Shown here one piece after another: positions 24,247 through 36,195 of a stretch of 64,000 nucleotides of DNA. The translations under genes were made by a program, and so were the position numbers. The notes beneath the pieces are model-generated. The model did no database searches and had not been told where the DNA came from. It saw only the letters and a program-made list of their open reading frames with translations. Every line of letters starts with the position of its first letter. Positions within the stretch are counted from its first letter, which is position 1. Source of the DNA: Conchocele bisecta (Eukaryota; Mollusca; Bivalvia; Lucinida; Thyasiridae); contig CM055274.1 in the NCBI GenBank assembly GCA_029237695.1, positions 71,600,828 through 71,664,827 of the forward strand, read 5' to 3'.

Positions 24247-24689
24247 TATTTATTACACTTCCACGGTGGATATATATGCACATTTAGTCCATTTTGTAGC
24301 TTATAATCAATGTATTGTGATGTGTGCATGAATAGTTATACAATGACGTGTTTTCCCGCGTTTTGACGTTACGTTGTGTGACGTCAAATGTCACGTCATG
24401 TCAGCTTTTTGAAATCCAAATTACTGTTTCTATGAGCCAGATATATTTGAGTGCATGTTTGGAATGTGTTCAATCACATGAACATTCTAGATTAGTCGAG
24501 ACCCTTTCCAAATGTTCAAATAACTTTATTTTGACTGTAATACAAATTAAACATTTTGCATGGTAGCTCGTTGTTTCCAAGAAAACAGGTGCGCAATTAC
24601 GGGTGTTCTCTTCACGGTGTATTATTTGTAAGGAGTTGATTACGGATTTTCTCTCACAGCGAAGCCCGTGCAAATAATTTGCAATAGTG

Positions 24690-25390
24690 TAATAAAACAA
24701 ATTATTAATATTTACTCAATTCTAACGCAGCTGGCGTTGATATCTAACACAGTTCTATCCCAGCGCTCCATCTGTACCTTGCTCATCAGCTCCTCTCGAT
24801 ACACCCAATATACCAGCAGGATGAATACGTCGGTGTCATCACTAAGGACAGAGATCACATGTTTCCAGACTTTGTAGGCTGAAGGACAAACGAGACAATG
24901 GTGATGTCCGCCTCATCATGACCAAACTTTCTATCCTCGCGGGTATCCATTGTTGCATTGCCATTCCTGACGTGTTGCCTATGTGGAGACAACCATGTTC
25001 ATCGATGAAGGATAGAGATACGGAACAGAGCTCGTAAGCGAAGAGAGACCCAGGTTCTATCATTTAGTTGCTGCAGAAACCGGAGATATATGTTCTCGAT
25101 GTTGTTATTGGCATGCTTTTGTTGATATGCCCTGCTTCTTGAGACCATTCATCATCTTGATAGGCTGCTGACATGGTCGTAGAACACTCTAGGAGACTGT
25201 CGTATACTTGCTCTCCATTCTTTCCCCAATAGCAATCAAATCAGCCACATTGACTTCAGCTAGGGCTATCTTGCCGGTGACTGGATTGTACAGATGAGGG
25301 CAATGATCATCTGCATCTAGGACACGTCGGTACTTCAACTCCTCCATGTGATGTTTCTGCACCAGCAGAGTATATGTAGTCCACACCGAC
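24690..25390 (-). pseudogene. XPG/PIN-like transposon protein relic
   Basis: Minus-strand frames, broken at least twice. 25189-25386 reads a protein-like segment. About 24865-24960 gives EADITIVSFVL, and after a one-base shift at about 24865 continues with VISVLSDDTDVFILLVYW and VLDINASC (24690-24860). The EAD and SDDTDV/LL acidic blocks resemble those of the Academ-like protein at 34.7-34.9 kb (GDADVLIAKTG, GEDTDVLVLL). This suggests a distant member of the same nuclease-like family, present only as a fragment. No terminal repeats were identified. Function is inferred from motif layout only. Confidence 0.5.
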
Positions 25391-25449
25391 TGACATATGC
25401 ACGGTTATGGGGATGGCATCAATCCACTCATAAACTGGATCAGAAGATG

Positions 25450-26090
25450 AGCTCTGCTCGCCACACTTGTCACCTTAAACGCCATTCCATATCCCCAATG
25501 GTAGCGACAAACACATTAAGTGGACTCAAAGGTTCGCCTTGCTATGATTTTTTACATAACACAAGTCGCTTCGGCTACTATAACTATGCAGTTCAGTTGC
25601 ATGTTACTCCAAGAATCAGAATACAATGGTCACATGTATACATCATAGATAATATATACTAATGGGGTCGGTCATTGGGGTACATACCTGTTCATCAGGA
25701 CTAACAGCAAAAAACAACAACTCATTTTTTTAATAAAACATGCATGGTAGGAACAACAATTTCATATATTATGTATGGTGACACTAAAATGTCATATTTG
25801 TTATGAATTAATGCCTTTTTATCGCGTTGTATCTAGTTATAGTTTCTGTACAGATAACATTTGGTAGTTAAACTTTGTGCAGGCAGGTTGTAGACTATGC
25901 ACGTTGCATTGATCAAGGGTTGGTTCAGTGGAGGTGTCCCTTCTTGCTCACCCCCACCCCAAACAATGTGCTCCAAATGCTCCAAAATGTGTCAGAAAGC
26001 AGGAAATTAGACAAATTGGTAACCCAAGATTTATGTGCAGGTAAATTGTACGTACATGGATAGTACACGTTTGGCAATTTATTCTCAAAA
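25450..26090. other. unassigned AT-rich sequence
   Basis: No gene or clear repeat was recognised. Confidence 0.35.
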
Positions 26091-26099
26091 TTAATTATA

Positions 26100-26445
26100 A
26101 TCTTGAATTGGCGGCCATCTTGCAATTATGCAAATTAGGTTAAACTTGCAGAAAAACATTCCTTAAATTATCAGTTACTGAATATGTTACGTTTACATGT
26201 TTTTTAGAATACGTATAGCTTCTGCAATGCAATATATATCGGAAATCATGTATTTCTATAACATTTGGCGGTCATCTTGGAGTTATGCAAATTGGGTTTT
26301 AACTTGCAATTGATGATAGTTAGTGCATCTATCATATTTACATGTACTTGCATAAAAAATTGCTTCTACAATACGATATGTATTGGATATTATGTATTTA
26401 TATACCATTTGGCAGCCATCTTGGATTTATGCAAATTACGGAAGT
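26100..26445. repeat. three diverged tandem units of about 150 bp
   Basis: GGCGGCCATCTTGCAATTATGC, with variants GGCGGTCATCTTGG and GGCAGCCATCTTGG, recurs at 26108, 26267 and 26408, each followed by an AAATT and AACTTGCA segment. Confidence 0.6.
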
Positions 26446-26923
26446 TGCCCAAAGTTTGCCGTTTTGGCAAACAAGCTGAATTTGAGAGTACAAATCAGCA
26501 ATAAAAGTTTATAGTAAACACAATTTCTAGGTTCTGTATTAAATGCATAGTAGCGTCAAATGAACTAAAATACAGTTTACAGCAAGCACCGTCAATGATC
26601 AACACTCATTTATACTGTAGGCTGTTGAGTTGCATTGTACAAACGTCGCCGTTTGAACTTTCAATAGAGAAAATGACGTTACGTTTTTTTTCCGTGCGTG
26701 ATTCACATGGTGCTACACAAAACGAGATAAAACAAAAACTATTAAACATAATTGCATTTTTTTTCCAGAATATTGTTTTTGAAAGGTGTCCGCATCAGAA
26801 AATGTAAAAAAGTTTAAATTAAAATAAAAAATTGTGTCATTAAGGCTGGTTTTCCCATGTATTATGGTACGTGTATATTTTCGTCTCTATACATGCTTGT
26901 AGAAGCACAGGAAAAGAACATAT

Positions 26924-27423
26924 NNNNNNNNNNNNNNNNNNNNNNNNNNNNNNNNNNNNNNNNNNNNNNNNNNNNNNNNNNNNNNNNNNNNNNNNNNNNN
27001 NNNNNNNNNNNNNNNNNNNNNNNNNNNNNNNNNNNNNNNNNNNNNNNNNNNNNNNNNNNNNNNNNNNNNNNNNNNNNNNNNNNNNNNNNNNNNNNNNNNN
27101 NNNNNNNNNNNNNNNNNNNNNNNNNNNNNNNNNNNNNNNNNNNNNNNNNNNNNNNNNNNNNNNNNNNNNNNNNNNNNNNNNNNNNNNNNNNNNNNNNNNN
27201 NNNNNNNNNNNNNNNNNNNNNNNNNNNNNNNNNNNNNNNNNNNNNNNNNNNNNNNNNNNNNNNNNNNNNNNNNNNNNNNNNNNNNNNNNNNNNNNNNNNN
27301 NNNNNNNNNNNNNNNNNNNNNNNNNNNNNNNNNNNNNNNNNNNNNNNNNNNNNNNNNNNNNNNNNNNNNNNNNNNNNNNNNNNNNNNNNNNNNNNNNNNN
27401 NNNNNNNNNNNNNNNNNNNNNNN
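26924..27423. other. assembly gap of exactly 500 N
   Basis: Placeholder-sized run of N. The retrotransposon body of the minus-strand Gypsy element runs into this gap, so its pol genes may be missing from the assembly. Confidence 0.99.
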
Positions 27424-27960
27424 AGTCTAAAACCTGCTAGTCAGAGCCGTTACTAGCGAGTTGTAGTCAGTTCTGGTATCTGGGTCAAGTTCACTCAGTA
27501 CAGCTAGTGCATCATCTCGTAAACTACATGCTAATTTGACTACTTTCACTTCATTGTCCCAGTTATTTCCGTGTGCCGCGACACCGAACTGCACGAGATA
27601 ATCATGCCAGTTTCCATTTCCGTCGAAATTGCTAACTTCCACGAATTTACATGGGTTTGGTGTATCATCGAATAATGTTACATCTTCCCGCGGTTGGGGG
27701 ACGCGAGAGCCACTATCATGTCTATGTGTATGGGCTGGATAATAACTTCTCGGGGATAGGGACCTATCACTTCGCGTGTACGGGCTGGCGATTATCTAAG
27801 GGTAACGGAAATGATTCGCTGTAACTAATTTTACGTCTGCTGTCGAGTTCCGGGTCATGTCGTACATTTGAGTCAAGCCTCTCTAAAATCAAGTTCATCT
27901 GATAGTGTAATTGTTTTACCTCAGTTCTTAGAGACTTAATCTCCGAAAGCAGTTAATTTT
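27424..27960 (-). pseudogene. Ty3/Gypsy gag, N-terminal part
   Basis: Structural protein of an LTR retrotransposon. On the minus strand a coiled-coil-like start (LRTEVKQLHYQMNLILERL) at about 27870-27950 is followed, after a frame change near 27765, by a gag core at 27427-27642 with FDGNGNWHDYLVQF and ALAVLSELDP, the pattern of the retrotransposon gag domain. The frame enters the N gap without a stop. It lies about 370 bases downstream (minus strand) of the primer-binding site, a normal distance. Confidence 0.7.
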
Positions 27961-28326
27961 CGCATGACCTTTTGCACCACTCCGTATTATTCAAGCGCCA
28001 TGGGTTATATATCCACTGTCACTGGTTACAATACAATTAACTTCATCACATGTAGTTACAGGTACAGTGACATGGTTAATGGGAGAGACGGTCGGGGCAA
28101 TTGTGGATGGCGGAATGGGCCAGGTGTCGTAAACTCCTCAATTACGGAAAGAAAATCGATCTCGCTCGCACTCCGCATTTCGCCGCAGTACACATTACCA
28201 AGTCTGATTTTGTGTATTGCCTATTGGAAATTCCGAAGTGGCTATGTGGACATACACGGCAATCGTAATTCTTGAAGTAATATTATAAGGGTACGTTTCG
28301 GTTTACTAGTTCTTTTCTATCTGCTA

Positions 28327-28338
28327 CCGCTGCCACCA
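28327..28338 (-). promoter_or_regulatory. primer-binding site of the Gypsy element
   Basis: On the minus strand the LTR end GGGTCATTACA is followed after four to five bases by TGGTGGCAGCGG, complementary to a tRNA 3' end closing with CCA. Position and TGG start are those of a minus-strand primer site. The tRNA identity was not determined. Confidence 0.6.
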
Positions 28339-28342
28339 AATT

Positions 28343-28666
28343 TGTAATGACCCTTCGTTGCGTCTGTCTTGTGAATCAGGATATGGAAGCGGGAATAACT
28401 ATAGCTACTTGGCAATGAAAGAACGACAGTGGCGTATTCAGTATAGTATAGTACACAATATTATGCAATACGCACAACTATATGAGGGTGACAATTGATG
28501 GTAACAATATGGCGTGATATACAGGACTATATAAATTAACAGCTAGTATTCGTAGCACAGGTATGCGAGTCGAGACTAACTAACACATGCGACTGTGGGA
28601 GCAACTGGACACAAGCAACTATTTTCTAAAGCGTACAAGCTCGAACCTAGACGGGAATCGCGGGGC
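28343..28666 (-). mobile_element. Gypsy LTR copy 2, inner part (continues at 47806)
   Basis: Minus-strand LTR 3' part. It matches copy 1 over TTTATATAGTCCTGTATATCAC, CAATTGTCACCCTCATATAGTTG and GAACGACAGTGGCG-type blocks (reverse strand). It begins at the TG of TGTAATGACCC. Its outer end, CGGGAATCGCGGGGC, is a minisatellite remnant, interrupted by the Polinton palindrome. Confidence 0.65.
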
Positions 28667-28667
28667 A

Positions 28668-28736
28668 GTAGTATATAGGGAGTCAAAATGATACCACCTA
28701 CCTAACGGTGGTATCATTTTCACCCCTATATACTAC
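28668..28736. repeat. terminal hairpin, left end of the palindrome
   Basis: GTAGTATATAGGG with AAAATGATACCACC is mirrored after an eight-base loop by GGTGGTATCATTTT and CCTATATACTAC. Stem about 30 bp with two mismatched positions. The right end of the unit (47731-47799) carries the same hairpin. Confidence 0.8.
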
Positions 28737-28836
28737 CACCACCACCCCCGATAAAACACCGTTTCGTCCAATAGCACAAACTGGTCACCAACACAAAAAA
28801 CGTGACAATTGGTGTCATAAATACATCACGTTTTCC

Positions 28837-28853
28837 CCAATTGAACAGATAAA
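28837..28853 (+). promoter_or_regulatory. conserved motif CCAATTGAACAGATAAA, copy 1
   Basis: First of two copies upstream of the small protein gene, each at the end of a repeated stretch of about 80 bp beginning GTCATAAATAC. This upstream copy is missing from the right arm. Confidence 0.55.
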
Positions 28854-28918
28854 ACTATAGTACTAAAAAGGATTTGTTTTCGTGTCGTTGTCATAAATAC
28901 CTCATGTTCATTTAACGT

Positions 28919-28935
28919 CCAATTGAACAGATAAA
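28919..28935 (+). promoter_or_regulatory. conserved motif CCAATTGAACAGATAAA, copy 2
   Basis: Lies 33 bases before the ATG of the small protein gene at 28969 and is followed by an AT-rich stretch. The same word precedes the gene at 36711. Position before two unrelated genes suggests a promoter or transcription-start element of the element itself. Confidence 0.6.
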
Positions 28936-28968
28936 ATTAATAGGTTATAATAAAAATATTATAACAAA

Positions 28969-29301
28969 ATGGATAAAGTAATAGAATGGGAAGTGGAATT
29001 TTGTAATGACCTTGTTGACGAATTTTACTATAAAATGAAATCATTATGTAAAATAGATTACATGAAATATCAGCGTAATTTATTACGCGCCGATAAAAGA
29101 GTTGCATTTTCAATATTATCCCGAAAATTATGTAGAAATTATAAGAGCCAAATTCGCGAAATGAGGCGACTAAATAGGATCGACAAACGACTAGTTGAAG
29201 AGAATGGAGCTAATTTTATAAAACTGTTTAAAATCAAAGATTCGTTTACGGATACGTTTTTCTACGAAGAAACGGAAGAAATTAGTGATTTATTTGAATG
29301 A
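28969..29301 (+). pseudogene. Polinton small protein (left copy, truncated)
   Basis: Encodes 110 residues against 127 in the right arm copy (47240-47623); one base change turns a Ser codon into TGA near the end (29299-29301). The protein is charged and mixed acidic/basic, with a predicted helical centre and an Arg/Lys-rich middle (REMRRLNRIDKRL). I do not recognise the family. The end of the original reading frame lies at the insertion point of the Academ-like element. Confidence 0.7.
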
Positions 29302-29347
29302 AATCTTCCATATGAAGAAAATGTTTATTCAGAGTTGTTTCTCCCCC

Positions 29348-29350
29348 AAT
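29348..29350. other. target duplication AAT, left side
   Basis: AAT directly before the left TIR, repeated at 36366-36368 after the right TIR. The uninterrupted right arm has a single AAT at this place (CCCAATAGGTC), so it is a true target duplication. Confidence 0.85.
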
Positions 29351-29520
29351 TAGTCCAGTATATATACACTTTGACATGGGGAAAATTGCAACAGAAGCTT
29401 TTATGGTTTTAAATCATTCGGTGTGATGCCCTGAATAACACATTCAAAATAGGACAAAATCGGACTACCAGAAATGGGTCAATTTGCATAAATACAAGAT
29501 GGCCGCCATTCACAATAATG
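29351..29520. repeat. left terminal inverted repeat of the Academ-like element
   Basis: About 170 bp, imperfectly matching 36196-36365 inverted; ends in an ATGGCCGCCAT word that recurs several times to 29980. Confidence 0.8.
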
Positions 29521-31184
29521 GACACAGAAAAAATGTATTATCATTGTAATAGTTACACACATGAACAATATATTGGTGTCTATACTCAATAATCACTGTA
29601 ACAGCATTAGAATTAACATAGGATGATTTTGTAAAGGCAACGATCTTGAATTTCAAAATGGCCGCCATCTAAAAAATAAATCCGCATATCTTGGTCAGTG
29701 GGATCCTTCAGGCATAACTCTTTTGTTTCTACTGGAATAACTTCGTGAGGGTTCTTTATGATAATTCTGGGTGATGTGTATATTTTCTCCCTTTGGATTG
29801 TTTTTAAATCCAAGATGGCCGCCGTCATTGCATACAATAGCCACTATTAATATAACTGTCAAACGAATGGCACTAGAGCAATATATTTTGGCTCTGCTTT
29901 ATGTGTTCAACCATTATAAGTACAATGCAATGTAGAATGGTAACAGCTGACCAATAATGTCATTCAAGAAATCAATATGGCCGCAATGAATCGTCAAATA
30001 TGATTTTCTCATCCGTATTTTCTGGTACCATATATTCTATTGTAGTGATTGTTCCCGACAGTCATCTATGTCAATGCACAAACATACTTCTATATAACAT
30101 TGTTGTATATTTTATGACAATACATGTAGTTACACAGTGGTTTTGGTAATGATGACCATGTCTACACCGTATGATGTGTTGCTGAAGAGAGCTGTGCCGA
30201 AAAGTCGGCGGGGGGATTCGGTTGATGTATAACAACAACAACAACAACAAGTATTTTAACCAGGAAATTTCGAAACTGATAAACAGAGGGAGCTGACAAC
30301 AATGCCGTGTTCCATCAACCCAGACTGTTCTCAGTTGAGGTAATATGATAACACATTCTTAATATGTTCAAACCAGTCTTAACTAGTCTTCTCTAGCATT
30401 TATTATATGATATTTCATTGATTTGCTTTGATATTACCCCACCCACCATACTAACATCATGCAAATTCCATTATTGCTAAAAAAAATAAAAAAATCACCT
30501 TTGTGTACACCTCCCCTCGCCAAATTTTTTTTCAGGATGTTGACTTAGTAATTTTTACCCGCTTCCAACCACAATTCAGCGTATTAATTATATATCGATT
30601 TGATATTACCCCACCCACCCTACTAACCTGCAAATGCCAATATTGCACAAATCACTTTCGTGTACACCTTCCATTGCCAAATTTCTTAGATGCTGACTTT
30701 TTCATTTTAGGCGATTCCAAAATGGCCACCATATGAACTTTTCATGAACGAATGTTTTGCAATCGTATAATTGTATAACAAGTAGATAGGAAGATGACAT
30801 GAAGTATCTAAACGTAAATTTATTTATCTTCTGGTGTTTCTGTAATGCTTGATGGCATTAGCGACGATATTTCATCGCTGCATTGGTTGTGAAGTTTGGA
30901 GTGGTAACTTAAAATCAAATCCATACATTAAACTATTTGATAGTACCGATAGTTGCATACAAATAAAGGGCTAGGTGCACTTTCACAAAATAAAATATTG
31001 TCGCATGATATGATTCATGTCTGCAGTTGTGTTCTGAAATATCAAATGGTGCTGAATATGTCTGTTTTGTCGTACATGTTTTGTGAAAGTGCCCGCCCTC
31101 CCTCTGATCAGTGGCTTTCGTTTCACAATAACACAAGATGTAACTAGTTTGTATATATATTCCAGGGCAATGACGTATTGAGTC
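29521..31184. other. non-coding 5' region of the Academ-like element
   Basis: Several AAGATGGCCGCCAT words (about 29500, 29660, 29815, 29980). A short AAC microsatellite lies at about 30230-30251. A diverged tandem pair (30395-30565 and 30575-30720) shares TTTGATATTACCCCACCCAC and GTGTACACC. No gene. Confidence 0.5.
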
Positions 31185-34100
31185 ATGTATGACACGGTGA
31201 CGACATGTGCCATATGCGGAGGTGGACTTGATGATGGTAAAGAAACAGTCCAGATTACTGAAAAGGGCGCAACAGGTATAAACAACGCCAGTGATGCCCG
31301 TGGAAACACATATTTTCGCGTCAATTCGGGACAAACATTACACAGCAGTTGCCGCTTGGACTATTGTAACAAGAAGTCAATTAAATCCGCATTGAAAAGG
31401 AAACTCGAGCCTAATGATGATGTTCCGCAGACTAGAACTCTCCGCTCTCAGTGTGAATTCACATTTCTGGATCACTGTTTACTGTGTGGGAATCGCATAC
31501 AACGTGAAACCAATGATGATGACGTTTTCATGGTCAGGACCGAGGAGTTCCAGGTTTCTCTCTTGAAAGTCTGCGACGAGCGAAATGACGACGAGTGGGC
31601 TAAGACGATTCGTGGACTCCTTGAATTTGCGGGAGATCTTATAGCAGTTGAGGCTATCTATCACCAAGTTTGCAACGTCAACTTTCGGACTGGAAAACAC
31701 ATTCCACTGCGGTACCGACGTGACAGTCACGACATCAATCCACCAATGGTGGGCAGACGCTCCGAAATTTCGCGTGAAGATGCATTTCTGCAAGTAATCG
31801 ATGAACTACGTAAACATGATGATGAACAGTCAACAATATATGACCTTATTGAGCGAATGTCTGAAATATGCCCCGATCCATACAACCCGCGACACATGCG
31901 TCAAAAGATAAGAGAGCATTTAGGAGATAATGTGGTGATTACTCGTATACACGGAAAGGCTAATGTAGTAACGTTCCACACTACAGCATCCAAAATACTA
32001 CAAACATTTCATGACTGTCAGCCAAAGATGGACGACAAAGATGCAGAAAAGCAACGAATAATCAAAGCTGCTACAGAACTAATCAAAACAGACATCAAAA
32101 GCCTGGAAACATCAAAAGAGTTGTACCCAGATCCAGTTAAACTGGGAGAATTGGAACAGAATCTTGCGTACTTACCCGAATCACTCCGGTGTCTGCTCTC
32201 CGATATGTTCTGCGGCACCTCGAGTGATCTGAAGGTCGCAACCATTGGTCAGTGTATAATGCAGGCTACGCGGCCTAGAGTCATTCTTGCGCCAATTCCA
32301 TTTGGACTCGGTGTTCAGATGCACCATCTTTATGGTTCCCGGTTTTTGATTGACAGTTTATCGAAACATGGGCTATGTTCGTCGTATCAAGAAGTGTTGC
32401 ACTTTTCTAAATGTGCAGCAAATGTTCGCGAGAGCACCCATTCAATTTCTGGCCATTTCGGACATTATATTTCGGACAATGTCGATCATAACTTGCGGAC
32501 ATTAGATGGTCGTGGGACCTTCCATGGAATGGGGATTATTGTAGCCGTTAATCCTGAGGTGAAACGACAAGTTCTAGTTCCGAGACTACCATTCGCGGAT
32601 GAAGGAGTAACAGCAGCTAAAATAGGAATAAGCTATTACAATGCATTGCTCGGCAAAGGGACACTTTTGTATAAAAAACACAACCAGAAATAATTTGTGA
32701 TTATTCGCGAATTTGGATCTTCTTTGGAAAATATGTTGGCCACTTCGTCCCAGAAGGCCAGGGTGGTCAGGAATGATGCAGGCAGTTTGCACTGGTGAAC
32801 ATCCAGGTAAATCGTCGATCCATTTCCTGCCAATGATAGACATGGACCCTACTGATATGTCATGCATTTACTCAACATTGCTGTTTGTTGCTGAGGAAAA
32901 CAGAAAGCATGCTACAACTCCTGTCCTGACATTTGACCAACCGCTGTGGTTTAAAGCGAAGACAATCATCAGTAATGAGTGCGAAGAAAGTGATCTCAAG
33001 AATGTGGTGTTGGGAAGCTGGGAGCTTTTCATATCATGATGAGCTACCTAGGATCCATTGGATATTTGATGAATTCGTCAGGGCTCAGGGAAGTCCTTGA
33101 ATTGATATATGCCGATAACGCCATCACTCACATTCTATCAGGCAAAGCATATGCCAGAGCTGTCCGAGCACACACGCTAGTTGATGCAGCTCTGAATGCG
33201 ATGGTTGTAACGGAAGCATATGGTATTACACTTCCTGTTGCCGAAGAATGTAAAACTGGTGATCAACAGCAAGAGATGGATGATTTGCATCCCGACTTAA
33301 AAGAGACACTAGGGGTTTTTGAATGGTCTATAGCCAGTGACATTACAGTGAATGATGCATGTAGTAATGCTGTATTGAAAAGATACACCAGACCTTAAAC
33401 ACACAGACATCAAAGCTGGCTAACTCTCCTACAGGACAACTATGGAATCAGTACATGACCATGGTAGCTCTGCTGCGAAGATTCCTGACGGCTGAAAGGA
33501 CTGGTGACTTTAAGCTCCATTTGAAATCGCTGCAGACTATGTTGCCCTATCTCGCGTCTTCCGGACACTCGCATTATACCAAGTCAGTGCACATATATAT
33601 ACAAGACATGATTGACCTTGAGGAGAACAATCCAAACGTGTATGAACACTTCCTATCAGGACAGTTCGTCATCCGCAGAAGTGATAGGTTTTTGGTCAGG
33701 CCTTTCTACAGACCTAGTCATAGAACAAGTACTCATGAGGGCACTCAAGACAACTGGTGTTTAACACGTGGGCGGGGAATGGAGGAGGCACAGAGGAATC
33801 GATGGCTGTTATCCATGCCTGCATGTGCGGAAGTAAACGAACACATGCAACATCTGACAGGGGCGCAGTACTCTACGAGTGAGCAGCATAAGGAAGATGA
33901 CGGACTCCAGAAAGACCCGGGATGACAAAGATCGAGAGCAGTGTTTTGAATTTCTACAAGATCGCGATCCGTTCCAACAAACTGACGACTCTGCGTAACA
34001 TTGTAACGGGTGTAGTCGCGTCATAAACGTCTGCTAATCCGCAAAAAGCTGTCGAGGTTGGACATGCGATACTAGAGAAGATGGAAGGACAGAATGCCTT

Positions 34101-35587
34101 CCAATTCACGTTCAAGAAAGTAGACCATGTAAAAAGTGATGGGACAGAAAGCTGTATGCGCCGTGGTGAGACGATAGTCATTGATCCACAACTCCTCTTC
34201 CAACGGCTTCTAATTGTAGCTAAGAGTACTGATTGTAACATTGACGACTTATTCAAACATGAACTGTCAAGTGTTCCAACGTCTATGTTCGATGAACATG
34301 GCCTTTTGAGGGAAGCAAATAAGGCACAGCTTGCGGATACATTGGCAACACTAGTCCAAAGTGGACCAGTCTGTGCAATCAACAGACACACCGACATCCT
34401 ACGTGTTAGATGGAGGGTCTCTAATACACAAACTACCATGGAAGAAAGATGACACTTATGGAAGCATATGTGACATGTACATACATTATGTGAAAAAGAA
34501 ATACCCAAATGCAATAGTTGTATTTGAATGGATACATGCAAGGCCTTCTACTAAAGATACAACCCACTTGAGAAGGGCAAAAGGTTTCATTGGTCCTCGA
34601 GTGTCGTTTGTTGAGTCTATGCCCTTGAAATCGAAGAAAGAACATTTCCTCGCCAACAGTGAGAACAAGCAACAATTTATTGACTTGCTAAAGCAGATAA
34701 AATGAATGATCATGGAATAAAAACCCAGAGCGCAGAAGGAGATGCCGATGTTCTTATAGCGAAGACAGGTGTGCTCTGTTCAATCTCGGGAATGACACAT
34801 GTGATTGGCGAGGACACCGATGTGCTAGTTCTCCTGTGCCACTATTCCGCTGACAACTCAAAGGGACTCATATATAGGTCGGACAAAAAAAGTGCCAAGA
34901 GTATGGGTATGGAACATTGATGTTGTGCGGCATACTCTAGGGATAGAGTTGTGTCACATGTTGCCCGTAATCCATGCCATATGTGGATGTGACACAACAT
35001 CGCGGTTGTTTGGTGTTGGAAAAGGTGTCGCCTTGAAGAAAGCGCGGAGTGATCTTACATTTAAGACACACATTGAGTGTCTCACCAAACACAATATGGA
35101 AGCAGTTGCCATAGACATTGTAGGCGAAAAGGCACTCATCTGCTTGTACGGTGGTAAGGGTTTTGAGAAGTTGGATGCATTAAGGGTGAGAAAGTTTACA
35201 GAGAAGGTAGCCACTAGAGCAAGTAGCGTTCAGGTACAATCTCTTCCTCCGACATCTGACGCAGCTAAGTACCATTCACGGAGGGTGTACTACCAGGGAC
35301 AGGTTTGGATGGGATCAAACACTCAATTAAATCCTACCGATTGGGGTTGGCAACTTACCAGTGAAAAACTCGCGCCACAATAAATGGACTCACTGGCAGC
35401 TCCGGAATGTCTGCTAAAAATCATACGGTGTCAGTGTAAAGGTGACTGTGATAATCTCCGTTGTACCTGCCGAAAGAGTAGTATGGCATGTTCGAGTGCG
35501 TGTGTAGGCTGTAAAGGAACATCATGCAGCAACTCATCTGCTGAGGCAGTGGCAGCAGACTCAGATGATGAAAATGAGTCTGTATAA
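31185..35587 (+). pseudogene. Academ-like transposase/nuclease, broken into several frames
   Basis: The start at ATG 31185 gives a clean 502-residue first frame. It holds two Cys clusters of the form C-x2-C ... H-x3-C (CAICGG, about 60-170) and, near 440, NVDHNLRTLDGRGTFHGMG. A second region (32713-33398) has FDQPLWFKA and ALNAMVV. 34400-34705 carries LDGGSLIH-like and PNAIVVFEW segments. 34700-34920 has GDADVLIAKTG and GEDTDVLVLL, acidic clusters like those of XPG/FEN/PIN nucleases; 34892-35383 has HAICGCDTTS. A Cys-rich finger closes the protein (CQCKGDCDNLRCTCRK, 35410-35580). Frames change near 32690, 33040, 33400, 33700, 33930, 34430, 34700 and 34890. Intact length would be roughly 1450 residues. 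It would act on element ends in the nucleus. Confidence 0.6.
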
Positions 35588-36195
35588 TACTGAATGAAAA
35601 ATATCACATTATAAACTTTATGTGACACACCATCGGTCAAATGGCCTAATTGAGATTTTGATCAGTGTAGCTCCGGATCATCTAGTTCACTCCCGGGGTA
35701 TGATCAAAATCCTAGGTGTTCCATTAGATGCGTCATAATGGCTTGACAGAGCATTGGGACCAGTTTAGAACCCGATTAGAATGCATGAATGCAAATGCTG
35801 ATCTAGAGGTACACTGATAGGAAGCCCTAATTAATTCGGCCATTTTTCTCACGATGCAGCACACGTATTACAGTAATGTGATATTATGGACTTCAAATAT
35901 ATGATGTATTATACACAAACTTATATGATGCATTCAGACACAGACAATAGCGATTAAAATCAGGGTAATTACAAATTATGTGTACTTGGATACGTTAAGC
36001 CGTCAAAACCTGCTTTTTTTTCTCTCAATATATGAATGTTTAGCTAATATGATGTCATATGACGTCATAGACGTCACAGTGACGTCATAAAATGTTCTTG
36101 TATGTTTTTGGACTGATAGGTATCAGTTACTTATATATGTACTATGTTATATGGTGTAAATCCAATCGTTTTCAGTAAAATTATATCAATTTGGA
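35588..36195. other. non-coding 3' region of the Academ-like element
   Basis: AT-rich, with a TGACGTCA cluster near 36056-36086. No gene seen. Confidence 0.5.

Noticed and set aside
26857..27456. Frames of nearly 200 residues over the gap
   Set aside because: They consist of undetermined residues.
35410..35587. KDZ (Zisupton-type) transposase because of the CXC-like finger
   Set aside because: Those elements usually make 8 bp duplications; here it is 3 bp, and the acidic nuclease-like blocks do not fit.
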